Positions 7,064 through 15,903 are shown, counted from the stretch's first letter. The stretch: 19,477 nucleotides of DNA from Beijerinckiaceae bacterium (GCA_022702195.1 JAKONB010000550.1:1-19477), one strand, 5' to 3'. A program made the numbers and translations. Notes: a model not told the origin generated them from the letters alone.

Positions 7064-7612
7064 TCCGATCTCCTCTGGTTTGGCTGAAACGACGGCGTCG
7101 GTCGCGATCGCCGCACGGGGCGCGGGCCGCGACCCACGGGCTACGATGCGGGGATCATGGCGGAACGGCGCGGGGCGAGAACTGCCTTTTCGGGAGGGGT
7201 GTCCCTAATGCCAATGGTCCTGCCACCGGATCATCTGGTGTTCCCGCGTTTTTATCGGTCGTCTCCGCATCCCGTCATGAAACCGCGCGCGCTGGTCGTG
7301 ACGCACCAATTGTCTCGGAAAAGCGGTCTCGCCGGCGCGCGCCGATGCGTCCGATCGTCTCCGGTGGCTCTGTCGGGTCTTCTTGCGGGCGCGGGGCTCC
7401 GCTCCCGAAAGTGAGGGACAGGGGGGGTGACCTTCTCGGATGATCCATGCCCCTCTCCCCAAACCTCTTCCAAACGGGAGAGGGGGCCGGTCGCGACCGT
7501 ACCGACCGAAGCGATCACGCGGAGACCGTATTGGACTGCCTCACAATACTCCCGATCGCCGCCGTTTCTTGCTGGAAGCAGGACGGCGCAGCGGGAGTTT
7601 TGTGGGAGACAT
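7064..7612. other. Gene-free spacer with GA-rich hairpin
   Basis: This 549-base gap lies between two minus-strand genes. It contains the CCCCTCTCCC hairpin at 7450-7485 and presumably the promoter of the dehydrogenase at its left end, although no clear -35/-10 pair stood out. Open frames near 7157-7462 on both strands overlap each other and the hairpin and show no protein-like pattern. I see no other structure. Confidence 0.5.
7450..7485. repeat. CCCCTCTCCC/GGGAGAGGGG hairpin, copy 3
   Basis: A perfect 10-bp stem (7450-7459 with 7476-7485) encloses a 16-base loop. It lies downstream of the FAD oxidoreductase stop (minus strand, 7613). It has the same core as the hairpins at 673, 732 and 19454. 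Confidence 0.72.
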
Positions 7613-8770
7613 TCACGAGGCCGGGTGCGCGCGTCCGATGGAGAGCAGCGAGCGGATCGTCCAACGCAGCCGGCGGGCGACGAATCGCAGCCAATGGCGC
7701 GCCTGCCAGGCCGGCCCCTCGCCAACCGAGAGGGCGCGCAGCCGATGCGCCCGCGCCACCGAATCGGCGTCGCAGGCCCGCTTGACCGGATCGTCGTAGA
7801 AGGCGCGGATCTTCTCCACACGCATTCCGGGCGTGGCGAGCCAGTTCGGAATGTGGACGTTGCAGAGCCGGTCCACGTCGGTGAAGACCTTGAGGGTACC
7901 GGTCCCGGTGGCCGGACAGGGCGTGGCGAAAGCGTCGCCGATCAGCACGATCCCGGACCTCTCGACGTTGCGCACGACGTGGAGATCGGTGGGGCGAACC
8001 TTGATCGGTCCCAGAACGTCGTAGTCGCCCGCAATCCGCTGGAGGCTGGGAAGGAGGCGCTCCAGCGTCTCGGTGGGATTGGCCCGGAACTCCCGGATCC
8101 AGGGGCTCTTGAGGCTCTGGTAGAGGAAGAGGTTGGCCCGCATCGCCGCGTCCATGCGGAACAGGGTCAGGTAGGCCATGCCGTCCCCGGCCCGCTCGGG
8201 ATTGTACTGGAGGGCGTTGAACGGGAACGCCCCACCGGCGCGCGGGGCCAGATCGAAGCCGAGGGTGATCGAGTGGCACGGGCTCACGAGGTCGCGGACC
8301 ATGCCGAGGGATTCGCGCAGGGTCCAGTTCAGCCCGCACGCCAGCACCACGAGGCGGGCCGTGATCGCCTCGCCCTCCGACAGGATCACCCGCTGGTGGT
8401 CGCCGTCCGGCTCGATGGCCGTGACCCAGGATCGCCGGATGGGCACGCAGACCGGGATCTGGCCCCGGATCGTGTTGACGAGGCGCTCGTAGGCCATGCC
8501 GTATTGCTCGAACGGGGTCTTGTCGACGACGCGGCCGAACCGGGCGATCCAGAGGCGGTCGGTATGCGTGGCCGCCTGGATCACGCTCTCGGCGAGCCCG
8601 GTCCTGCGCAGGACATCCATGTGCCCCGCCTCGATCTTCTCGCACCGGAAATCGGGCGGATAGGTCTCGTGCGGATCGATCAGGGTCACCGCATGGCCGG
8701 CGCGCCCCAGCACGCAAGCCGCCATCGAGCCCGCGAGGCCACCCCCGACGACAACGATCTGATCGCGCAT
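7613..8770 (-). CDS. FAD-dependent oxidoreductase/monooxygenase of unknown substrate
   Basis: A 385-residue flavoprotein with the PHBH/UbiH-type (group A) layout. An FAD-binding GGGLAGS (9-15) is followed by a beta-alpha-beta ending in the acidic TLIDPHE. The late motif GDAFATPCPATGTGTLKVFTDVDRL (278-302) corresponds to the GDA-x(5)-P-x(3)-G-x-G segment that contacts flavin. The last 30 residues are strongly basic and hydrophobic (RHWLRFVARRLRW), which suggests membrane association. The start ATG at 8770 has only a weak ribosome binding site, but the motif begins at residue 9, so little can be missing. It follows the beta-helix gene on the same strand after 138 bases and may share its transcript. 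Group A enzymes hydroxylate aromatics or polyprenyl rings; what it oxidises in a polysaccharide locus is not evident. A geranylgeranyl-reductase-like or halogenase-like relative is possible. Confidence 0.85.
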   Translation of the reverse strand: MRDQIVVVGGGLAGSMAACVLGRAGHAVTLIDPHETYPPDFRCEKIEAGHMDVLRRTGLAESVIQAATHTDRLWIARFGRVVDKTPFEQYGMAYERLVNTIRGQIPVCVPIRRSWVTAIEPDGDHQRVILSEGEAITARLVVLACGLNWTLRESLGMVRDLVSPCHSITLGFDLAPRAGGAFPFNALQYNPERAGDGMAYLTLFRMDAAMRANLFLYQSLKSPWIREFRANPTETLERLLPSLQRIAGDYDVLGPIKVRPTDLHVVRNVERSGIVLIGDAFATPCPATGTGTLKVFTDVDRLCNVHIPNWLATPGMRVEKIRAFYDDPVKRACDADSVARAHRLRALSVGEGPAWQARHWLRFVARRLRWTIRSLLSIGRAHPAS

Positions 8771-8908
8771 GACAGTTTAATCCCGTAGGCTTGCGCCGAT
8801 CATGGCGCGGCCGGAAGTCTGACGGATATCGATGATGTGATGTGGACTATTTGGTCATAGGGCGTGGCGATTTATGGTCTTGTTCCGGTGACTGCGTAGT
8901 CCCTCCGT

Positions 8909-10399
8909 TCAGCGCTCCGCCCGCTGCGGATCGGCGGCGGGACCGCTGGCGCCGCCCTGCTCCATCCGCATCACCCCCTTGGCCTCCTGACCGGCGCGCC
9001 GGAACGCCGCGAAGGTCATGTCCGGTCCCCACAGGAAGCCGGGCTCGCCGCCGCTGCCATGAACGTAGACGTTGGCGTCGAAATGGTTATGGCCCGCCTG
9101 GATGATCCCGGTATTGGGTTGGCCGGGGGGCACGTCGGACGTGGCTCCCGCACGGCCGGGGCCGTCGAACGTGGTGACGTTGTCGTGCACGGTGTTGTCG
9201 CGGGTTTGGTAGAAGCCGCCCCTGGCCCGCTCCCGGCCCTGATCGACCAGGATGATGCCGTGCCCGCCGGGACGGACCGTGAGGGTATTGCCCGAGACCA
9301 CGACGTGATCCGAGGCAGCGACCTGGATCTCGGCGCCCCAGACCCATTTCTGCGGCCCGGCCCCGTTTCGGCTCAAGACGTTCGACCGGATGATCGCTCC
9401 ACTCGAAATTTCGTAGAAGATGCCGGGTCCCTGGTTGTTCGCGACGGCGTTCCCCTCGAAGACGACCTCGCCGCAATCGATGTCGCACCAGAGGCCGGGG
9501 CCGAGATTGTCCGAGACCGTGTTGGCCCGGAACACGATCTTCTGTCCCTTCGAGACCTTCACGCCGCCGGCCTCCCATTCGGGGTCGAACCCGGCCGTGT
9601 TGTTGGCCCAGACCCGGTTGTTCGCGATGACGATGTCCTGTCCGGTGGCGCCGATGCCGAGCTGGCCGTTGTGATGCGCGTCGCACTCGACGATGCGTCC
9701 GCCCGAGCCGACCACCACTCCGGCGCCGCTGTTGAAGCGGAACTCGGACCGTTCCACCCGCCAGCCCCGTCCGGCGGCGCCCTGGACCGCCCCGTTCTGC
9801 GCCAGCGTGTTGTATTTCTCGATGACGAGGCCGCTGATTCGGACGTCGTCGGCCGTGCCCGTGAAGGCCACCGCCATGCGAGCCGTGTCGATCACGTGGC
9901 CGGCGGGGTCGTCGGCGAGGAGGAAGGCCCCGGCGGGGATGTCGAACAGGAAGGTGCCGGCCCGAAGCTCGGCCCGATTCTCGACCTGGACGAGGGGCAC
10001 GCCATCGCGGAACAGGGCCGCCCGGCGGGTGCAGGGGCGGCCCGCGACGCAGACGCCGAGGCCGCCGAGCGGTTCGGGCTGTCCGGCGGCCCGCCAGAAC
10101 GGCCCGTCCGGCTTGAACTCCGTGAGGGGGCGCGACCCGTCCAGGATGGTCCCCGGCTCGCCGAAGAAGGATTGGCGCGCGCGTGGAATCACCACCTGCA
10201 TCCGGTGACGGCCCGCGGTGAGGCAAAAGCTGGCGCCGGGCGGGGCGCGGTCGACCGCGTCCTGGATCCGTGCGCCGGGCGACACCCGGATCGCCTGCGC
10301 CGGGCACGCGGTGGACGGCTCCGCCCGGGCGTCGAGCGGCAAGGCCAGGCCCCCGAGGGCGAGCCCGGCGGCACCCAGCGTCGCGGCGGCCCGTTTCAT
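8909..10399 (-). CDS. Secreted right-handed parallel beta-helix protein (candidate polysaccharide lyase/epimerase)
   Basis: A 496-residue exported protein. The chosen start is the ATG at 10399, which opens directly into a signal peptide (MKRAAATLGAAGLALGGLALPLDARA, cleavage about 26/27); starting at 10474 would put 25 residues before it. A Pel9-like opening segment (ARIQDAVDRAPPGASFCLTAG) precedes about nine helical turns between residues 185 and 390, seen as repeated V/I-x-N/D-N patterns (ISGLVIEKYN, VERSEFRFNSG, IVECDAHHNG, IVIANNRVWANN, VVFEGNAVANNQG). Cysteines are sparse and may pair (C305/C309 in WCDIDC). Such folds in this setting are usually lyases, mannuronan-type epimerases or polymer-binding proteins; no definitive catalytic set can be read. 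It probably acts in the periplasm on the polymer made by this locus. It is divergent from the polymerase gene. Confidence 0.88.
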   Translation of the reverse strand: MKRAAATLGAAGLALGGLALPLDARAEPSTACPAQAIRVSPGARIQDAVDRAPPGASFCLTAGRHRMQVVIPRARQSFFGEPGTILDGSRPLTEFKPDGPFWRAAGQPEPLGGLGVCVAGRPCTRRAALFRDGVPLVQVENRAELRAGTFLFDIPAGAFLLADDPAGHVIDTARMAVAFTGTADDVRISGLVIEKYNTLAQNGAVQGAAGRGWRVERSEFRFNSGAGVVVGSGGRIVECDAHHNGQLGIGATGQDIVIANNRVWANNTAGFDPEWEAGGVKVSKGQKIVFRANTVSDNLGPGLWCDIDCGEVVFEGNAVANNQGPGIFYEISSGAIIRSNVLSRNGAGPQKWVWGAEIQVAASDHVVVSGNTLTVRPGGHGIILVDQGRERARGGFYQTRDNTVHDNVTTFDGPGRAGATSDVPPGQPNTGIIQAGHNHFDANVYVHGSGGEPGFLWGPDMTFAAFRRAGQEAKGVMRMEQGGASGPAADPQRAER

Positions 10400-10838
10400 G
10401 GATCCCGCCCGTCTCTTTCCCCGTACCATCGTCGGCCACATCCCCCTGACATGGCGCGGCTCCCGGAGCGCCAACGTTCCTCCGGAAGATTACCCGGACC
10501 GGACCGGTCGCTCCGCTGGAATGTCGGATGACATCCCGATGCGTCCGACCGGGGACCATCGCGCGTTTTCCCGCGCCGAACCGGCAATCCCTGCGGCGAA
10601 GAACGCGCGAGGCCGCGCGGACGATGGGGGTCGGTTTCCCGACGCGCCTCGCCCGGCCGGTCCTCGCCGCTGCCGCGCCGGCCGCCCACTAACCCCAAAG
10701 ATGGCGTGTCCGGGTCCGGCCGCCCTCCTATCATCGGAGCGTGAGCGCGCCGCGTGGCCACCAGGCGGGCGCCAGTACCGCCGAGACCGTCCCGGACGGG
10801 CCCTCCACCGACCCGATCGCCGGATTGGACATCGACCG
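10400..10838. promoter_or_regulatory. Divergent promoter region between beta-helix and polymerase genes
   Basis: This 439-base spacer must carry promoters for the minus-strand beta-helix gene and the plus-strand polymerase operon. It is GC-rich, and I found no clear -35/-10 pair. Bases 10563-10606 resemble 17417-17459 and are listed separately. A continuous plus-strand frame crosses it from 10218 in phase with the polymerase, but its composition does not look like protein. Confidence 0.45.
10563..10606 (+). repeat. Short repeat shared with 17417-17459
   Basis: By hand alignment 37 of 44 positions match 17417-17459 with one gap, including GCGCCG-N-ACCGGCAA and CGGCGAAGAA. The CCGGCAA...TTCGG core also occurs in the larger dispersed repeat, so this may be a diverged or partial member of that family. 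Confidence 0.55.
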
Positions 10839-12254
10839 ATGCGCGCCCTCCCGAGCTTTGGTGCCCCACCCCTGCTGCCCCCGGTCGCCCCGGCCGCGCG
10901 CGCCCACCGAACGGCGTTCCGCCTGCTGTCGCATGACGGGTACTTCCGGGCGCTGTGCTGCTGCCTCGCCGGTTACGCGATCGCCGGCAAGGGGTTCGCT
11001 TATGTGGGCGTGCCGCCGCTCCTGATCGGCGAGGTCATGCTCCTGCTCGGCGCCGCCATCTTCGTGCGCACGCGCTGCTGGCTCGCCGCCGGCAGCGCCC
11101 CGCCCGCACTGATCCTCGCGCTGCTGATGGTGTGGGGCACGTGCCGGACGGTGGGGTTCATCGGCAGCGAAGGCCTCGACGCGATCCGGGACAGCGTCAT
11201 CTTCCTGTACGGGATCTTCGCCTTCGTCATGCTGGGCCTCCTCCTCGAGAAGCCCGCGCGCATCGGCTGGATGATCGCCGCCTACGGATCCTTCGCGGTC
11301 TTCTACGGCGTGGCGGCGCCCGTGCTGGTGAGCCTGCCGTTGCTGATTCCGAACTTTCCCACCTGGCCGGGCTCGGGAGTGCCGCTCATCCTGGTGCGGC
11401 ATGGCGAGGTGGCGATTCATCTGGCCGGCGTCGCCACCTTCGTCATCCTCGGCTTCCGACGCGTCGGCTACCTGTGGTGCGCCGCCCTGGTGGTCAGCCT
11501 GGTCTGCATCACCCCGAGCCGGGGGGCGATGCTGTCCTGCCTGGTCCCGATCGCCGTCGCCATCGTCTTCGGCGGTCAGCTGAAGCGGATCGGCAAGCCG
11601 CTCCTGGCGGCCTTCCTGCTCCTGCTGGCCGCCTATGGCGCCGGCCTGGAGATCAAGCTGCCCGAGGGCAGAAGCATCGGCCCGCAGCAGATCGCCAACA
11701 ATTTCGAGAGCCTCTTGGGGAGGAGCAAAGCCGCCAATCTCGATGGAACCAAGGAGTGGCGGCTGCGCTGGTGGCGGACCATCGAGACCTACACCCTGCA
11801 CGGTCCGTACTTCTGGACCGGCAAGGGATTCGGCGTGAATCTCTCCATCGACGACGGCTTCGTGGTCGGCCAGGAACTTGGGGGACCGCCGCTGCGGTCT
11901 CCCCACAACATTCATTACAGCCTGCTGGCCCGCTCCGGCGTTCCGGGACTCACCCTCTGGGTCCTGCTGGAAGTCAGCTGGTTCGCCATGATGGCCCGCG
12001 CGATCCTGCTGGCCCGCCGGAACGGCGATGCGCAATGGGCCAAGCTGCTCCTCTGGATCACCTGCTACGGCCTCGCCATCATCATCGATGCCAGCTTCGA
12101 CGTGGCGATCGAGGGGCCGATGGTCGGCATCTGGTACTGGTCCGTCCTCGGCACCGGGATCGCGACGGCGATGATCTACCGGGCGCGGCCCTCCCGCGTG
12201 CCGGTCCGGCGAGACCCGTCCGCCCCGAACCGGACGGTTCGCCGCGTCGCGTGA
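10839..12254 (+). CDS. O-antigen ligase/polymerase family protein (Wzy-like)
   Basis: A 471-residue polytopic membrane protein that would polymerise lipid-linked repeat units on the periplasmic side. About ten or more hydrophobic segments span residues 35-440. Two family hallmarks are visible: TPSRGAMLSCLVPI (225-238), the Ser-Arg-Gly of the Wzy_C/O-antigen ligase domain, and after a large loop (about 270-350) SPHNIHYSLLARSGVPGLTL (354-373), the usual HN-x(5)-L-x(3)-G-x-x-G motif. The large loop is where R and H residues act in known Wzy and WaaL proteins. I set the start at the ATG at 10839. The frame is open much further upstream, but that part is Arg/Pro-rich and not protein-like. It is first of four plus-strand genes for polymerisation, length control, sugar supply and flipping. 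Ligase rather than polymerase activity cannot be excluded. Confidence 0.9.
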   Translation: MRALPSFGAPPLLPPVAPAARAHRTAFRLLSHDGYFRALCCCLAGYAIAGKGFAYVGVPPLLIGEVMLLLGAAIFVRTRCWLAAGSAPPALILALLMVWGTCRTVGFIGSEGLDAIRDSVIFLYGIFAFVMLGLLLEKPARIGWMIAAYGSFAVFYGVAAPVLVSLPLLIPNFPTWPGSGVPLILVRHGEVAIHLAGVATFVILGFRRVGYLWCAALVVSLVCITPSRGAMLSCLVPIAVAIVFGGQLKRIGKPLLAAFLLLLAAYGAGLEIKLPEGRSIGPQQIANNFESLLGRSKAANLDGTKEWRLRWWRTIETYTLHGPYFWTGKGFGVNLSIDDGFVVGQELGGPPLRSPHNIHYSLLARSGVPGLTLWVLLEVSWFAMMARAILLARRNGDAQWAKLLLWITCYGLAIIIDASFDVAIEGPMVGIWYWSVLGTGIATAMIYRARPSRVPVRRDPSAPNRTVRRVA

Positions 12255-12580
12255 TCCCGCCCGTCGCGCCGAGGAAGCCGCGGGATTCCGTGTCTCGAGA
12301 CCAGAGTCGGCGACGTATCGGCGGCCGATGCAGCCTTCGGGCGACCGCGCAATCGGTATTGCACCGCCATCATCCCGATCGCGAGTGACCCATTCGGGCC
12401 ATTCCGGGCCGGCGACCGCGGGTCGAGGCCGATCGGGCTAATCCCGGATCGCATCTCCCCAAACGGGTCCGGCCACGGTCCTATCGAGCGGCCGGCGGTC
12501 CGATGACGAGCGCGACCCGCCGTGCCGCGCGGTCACCGACGGGACGGCCCGCACCACAGGCATCCGGACACGAGGGCGTG
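12255..12580. other. Spacer between polymerase and co-polymerase genes
   Basis: These 326 bases shrink to 248 if the downstream gene starts at 12503. They are GC-rich, with small imperfect inverted repeats but no clear terminator or promoter. It is unusually long for the interior of an operon, so the next gene may have its own promoter. Confidence 0.4.
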
Positions 12581-14779
12581 ATGAATTGGGTTCTGGATCA
12601 GCCCCTCAACGGGACCAACGTTTCCCTGCGTCAGCATTACGAGGACCAGAGCCTGGGCTACGTCGCCGCCATCTGGCGGCGGCGGTGGATGATCGCGGGC
12701 CTCGCCCTCGTGGCGCTCCTGGCCTCCACGGCGGTGAGCTTCCTGATCCATGACAAGTACACCGCCGAATCCCTGATCCAGGTCGATCTCGGGCGGCCCC
12801 TCTCGCCCCAGTCGCCGCAATCCTCACAGGCCGGCACCGCCGTCGATACGGCGACCATCGTCGAGAGCGAGGCGCGGGTGATCCGCTCCCGCGCCATCGC
12901 CCGGCGGGTGGTGCGCGACCTCGACCTCGAGAACGACCCGGCTTTCGCCGCCAAGCCCGGCCTCCTCGGCCGGTTCCTGCCGGCGAGCGAGACCCCGGCG
13001 ACCGGCGACGAGACCAGCGCCGTCGAGCGCATCGCCGCCGAGATTTCCCGCAACCTCACCGTCACCAACGACACCAAGGCCTATCTCATCACGGTGGCCT
13101 ACACCGCCTCCGATCCGGCCCAGGCCGCGCGGATCGCCAACGGGATCATCGAGGCCTACTTCCGCAACCGGCTGGAGATGGGCGTCAACGACGCGGCGCG
13201 CATGGGCGTCTGGCTCGATGGCCAGATCCAATCCACCCGCGACGCGCTGCAACAGGCCGAGGAGGCCGTGGAGCGCTACCGCCGGGAGACGAACCTCGTC
13301 GAAGGCGGCGCCACCAGCGTGAGCCTGCCCCAGCAGGAACTGCGCGACACCACGGTTCAGCTCGCCGCCGCCAACCAGGCCCGCATCTCCGCCGAGGGTC
13401 GCCTGACCCGGGCGCGCGAGGTCTTCGCCACGGGTGGCGTGCCCTCGGCCCAGGATCTCGCCGGCGCGCCGGTGGTCCAGCGGATGCTGGAGAACGTGGA
13501 GACCGCCAAGCGCGAACTGGCGGCGCTCGCGCAGATCGGGCCACGCCATCCGCGCCTCTTCCAGGCCAAGGCCGCGCTCGACGATGCCGAGGCGCGCCTG
13601 CGCACGGAGATCGAGCAGGCGATCGGCAATCTGCAGACCGATGTCCGCAATGCGACGGCGGAGGAAACCGCCCTCGCCGCCCGCGTCGCCACCCTCAAGG
13701 CCGTCGTCATCGATGGAATGGGCCGCGAGACCCGGCTGCGCGGCCTCCAGGCCAACGCCACCGCCATCCGCGACCGGCTGAAATCCCTCAACGAGAGCCA
13801 CGCCCAGGCCCTGGCGCTGGCCGGGATGAAGTCCTCCTCGGCGCAGGTGGTGATGCAGGCCCAGCCGGTGCCCACCCCGTCCGGGCCGAACCGCCCGCTG
13901 ATCATCGGCCTCTCGCTGTTCGGCACCCTCGGCCTCGGCGCGATCGCCGCCCTGCTGATGGACCGGCGCGATACCGGCTTCCGCTCCGACCGCGAGGTGG
14001 ATGACGAGACCGCCCTGCGCTGCATCGGCATGGTCCCGGCGATCCACGCCGCCTCCGGCCCCGGCGAGATGCGCATGTTCGACGAGGCGATCCGGTTCGT
14101 GAGCGCCTCCCTCGGCTGGCCGCGCTCGGCGACGGCGCCGCGGGTCATGCTCGTGACCTCCTGCGTGCCGGGGGAAGGCAAGTCGCTGCTGGCGCTGGCC
14201 CTGGCCAAGCTCCTGGCCGGACGCGGCATCCGCACCCTGGTGATCGATACGGCCTCGCCGCGGGTGCGCCGGACCGATCAGACCGCGACGGTGCTGGAAG
14301 ATGTGGTGCTGGGAGACCAGGAAGCGTTCCTGGCCGGGGATCACGAGCCAGTCCGGCTTCTGCGCGGCGGCGGTGGACCGGACGCCGCCGATGTCTACGC
14401 GGCGCCGCAATTCGAGCGCTTCGTTGCCCGGGCCCGCGAACACTTCGACCTCGTCCTGATCGAGGCGCCTCCGGCGATGCTGCTCCTCGACTTCTTCCCC
14501 CTGGCCCACCACGCCGACACCACGCTCCTCGTGGTGCGCTGGGGGTCGACCCCGCGCAAGACGGTTCTGGCCACCCTGCGTCGGCTCCAGAACCTGTCCG
14601 TCCGGGTGCGCGGCCTGGTCCTCACCCATGTGGACCTGAAGGAACACAAGCACAGTCAGTCCTCCGACCAGTGCAGCTACTACGGCAGCCACAAGCAATT
14701 CTTCGACGGAACCTCCGCGCGCGCGACCCCGCCGACGAGCCTGACCGACGGGACGCGCCCCGACCCGTCGGCGATCTGA
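12581..14779 (+). CDS. Wzc-like polysaccharide co-polymerase fused to a BY-kinase-type ATPase domain
   Basis: A 732-residue inner-membrane protein that sets chain length and links polymerisation to export. TM1 is near 36-56, after the Wzz-type lead GYVAAIWRRRW. The periplasmic part (about 57-435) includes long coiled-coil stretches. A proline-rich PTPSGPNRP leads to TM2 (about 438-461). The cytoplasmic domain has Walker A SCVPGEGKS (527-535). The Walker A' region reads VIDTASPR, not the usual DxD, and Walker B reads LVLIEAPP with E628 in place of Asp. The C-terminal tail has few tyrosines (YYGS near 697). Kinase activity may thus be weak or lost. I chose the ATG at 12581, preceded by GAGG; an ATG at 12503 would add 26 Arg/Pro-rich residues. 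The epimerase gene follows after 58 bases. Confidence 0.92.
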   Translation: MNWVLDQPLNGTNVSLRQHYEDQSLGYVAAIWRRRWMIAGLALVALLASTAVSFLIHDKYTAESLIQVDLGRPLSPQSPQSSQAGTAVDTATIVESEARVIRSRAIARRVVRDLDLENDPAFAAKPGLLGRFLPASETPATGDETSAVERIAAEISRNLTVTNDTKAYLITVAYTASDPAQAARIANGIIEAYFRNRLEMGVNDAARMGVWLDGQIQSTRDALQQAEEAVERYRRETNLVEGGATSVSLPQQELRDTTVQLAAANQARISAEGRLTRAREVFATGGVPSAQDLAGAPVVQRMLENVETAKRELAALAQIGPRHPRLFQAKAALDDAEARLRTEIEQAIGNLQTDVRNATAEETALAARVATLKAVVIDGMGRETRLRGLQANATAIRDRLKSLNESHAQALALAGMKSSSAQVVMQAQPVPTPSGPNRPLIIGLSLFGTLGLGAIAALLMDRRDTGFRSDREVDDETALRCIGMVPAIHAASGPGEMRMFDEAIRFVSASLGWPRSATAPRVMLVTSCVPGEGKSLLALALAKLLAGRGIRTLVIDTASPRVRRTDQTATVLEDVVLGDQEAFLAGDHEPVRLLRGGGGPDAADVYAAPQFERFVARAREHFDLVLIEAPPAMLLLDFFPLAHHADTTLLVVRWGSTPRKTVLATLRRLQNLSVRVRGLVLTHVDLKEHKHSQSSDQCSYYGSHKQFFDGTSARATPPTSLTDGTRPDPSAI

Positions 14780-14837
14780 CCGTCCCACCCCATCCCGCAG
14801 TGACCGGCCGCGCATGGCGGCCGGCGGAGGATTCGCG

Positions 14838-15875
14838 ATGAAGATCATGGTGATTGGCGGCAACGGGTTCGTCGGCCGTCCGCTGTCGCAGATGCTGAGC
14901 CAGACGCATCACGTCTGCGTCTTCGACAGTCTGCGCTACGGCAGCCTGCGTTTGTCCCGAAACGAACCCGGCCGCCTCGACGTGATCCTCGGCGACATCA
15001 CCGATCCGGCCGCGGTCGCGCACGCGATGGATTCGTTCCGGCCCGAGGCGATCATCCACCTGGCGGCGATCCACTACATCCCCGAATGCGAGACGGATCC
15101 GGCGCTGGCGGTGCGAACCAACGTGGCCGGGACGGTCAACATCCTGGCCGCCTGCCCGCCCGGCTGCCGGATCGTGTTCGCCAGCAGCGGCGCGGTCTAC
15201 CGGCCGGCGCCCGAACCCCATGCGGAGGATCTCGCCATCATCGAGCCGAGCGACATCTACGGTTACACGAAGCTGCACGGCGAACATTACGTCCGCCACA
15301 TGGCGCGGCAGCGCGGCCTCTCGGCGGTGGTGGTGCGCCTGTTCAACGTGATCGGTCCCGGCGAGACCAATCCGCACCTGATGCCCGAGATCGTGGCCCA
15401 GCTGAAGGCCGGCCACACCCGAATCGCCCTGGGCAACCTCGAACCCCGCCGGGACTACATCCATGTGGAGGATGCCGCCCGCGGCTTCATGGCCGCCGCC
15501 CTGGCCGGTTCCGTGCCGGCGGGCGACAGCGTCACGGTCAATCTTGGGACCTCGCGAGCCTATTCGGTGTCGGAGATCCTCGGGAAGCTGCGGCGCATCA
15601 CGGAAATCGACTTCACGGTGGAATCCGACCCCGCCCGCATCCGCGCGGTGGACCGGCCGGTGCTCGCCGCCGACATCACGCGCATCCGCGACCTGTTCGG
15701 ATGGGAGCCCGCCTATTCCATCGATGCCGCTTTGGCCGACCTGTGGGCGCGGCCCGACCTCTGCGCCCATCTCACCGCGAAATACCGGCTGATGGAAGAG
15801 GAGGCGGTGCCGGTCCCCGCGCGCGGCCACCTCCCGCACGGGCACGCGCCCGACATCGCCCCGACCCTCGCCTGA
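14838..15875 (+). CDS. NAD-dependent sugar-nucleotide epimerase/dehydratase (extended SDR)
   Basis: A 345-residue cytoplasmic enzyme of the GalE-like extended short-chain dehydrogenase family. It has the NAD-binding GGNGFVG (7-13), an acidic end to beta-2 (FDSLRYG), GDITD (52-56), LAAIHYIPECE (75-85), catalytic serines in FASSGAVY (114-121) and the YxxxK pair Y141/K145 in SDIYGYTKLHGE. Substrate-side RLFNVIGPGETNPHLMPEIV and RRDYIHVEDAARG follow. The start at 14838 has a GGAGG site 7 bases upstream; the in-frame ATG at 14814 lacks one. It would make a sugar nucleotide for the polymer. UDP-glucose/galactose or UDP-glucuronate/galacturonate 4-epimerisation is plausible given the UDP-glucose dehydrogenase nearby, but specificity is not readable. 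It lies between co-polymerase and flippase genes in an evident operon; the last 25 residues look like an unstructured tail. Confidence 0.92.
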   Translation: MKIMVIGGNGFVGRPLSQMLSQTHHVCVFDSLRYGSLRLSRNEPGRLDVILGDITDPAAVAHAMDSFRPEAIIHLAAIHYIPECETDPALAVRTNVAGTVNILAACPPGCRIVFASSGAVYRPAPEPHAEDLAIIEPSDIYGYTKLHGEHYVRHMARQRGLSAVVVRLFNVIGPGETNPHLMPEIVAQLKAGHTRIALGNLEPRRDYIHVEDAARGFMAAALAGSVPAGDSVTVNLGTSRAYSVSEILGKLRRITEIDFTVESDPARIRAVDRPVLAADITRIRDLFGWEPAYSIDAALADLWARPDLCAHLTAKYRLMEEEAVPVPARGHLPHGHAPDIAPTLA

Positions 15876-15903
15876 TCCGGGCCGAGAGGGATCAAGAGGG
15901 ATC

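Noticed and set aside
7157..7462. Small genes of about 85 codons on both strands
   Set aside because: They overlap each other, one runs into a hairpin repeat, and neither has a protein-like composition or a ribosome binding site.
5702..10531. Plus-strand frames of 453-490 codons at 5702-7087, 7427-8788 and 9059-10531
   Set aside because: They lie opposite the dehydrogenase, flavoprotein and beta-helix genes, which have unmistakable motifs. Their translations are low in hydrophobic structure and resemble nothing.
10218..10838. A much longer N-terminus for the polymerase gene
   Set aside because: The frame is open but overlaps the 5' end of the divergent beta-helix gene. The added residues are Arg/Pro-rich with no membrane or domain pattern.
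12824..14863. A 679-codon open frame on the minus strand opposite the co-polymerase gene
   Set aside because: It is antisense to a clear Wzc-like gene and consists of Gly/Arg/His-rich sequence with no domain pattern. Long antisense frames are expected where third positions are nearly all G or C.
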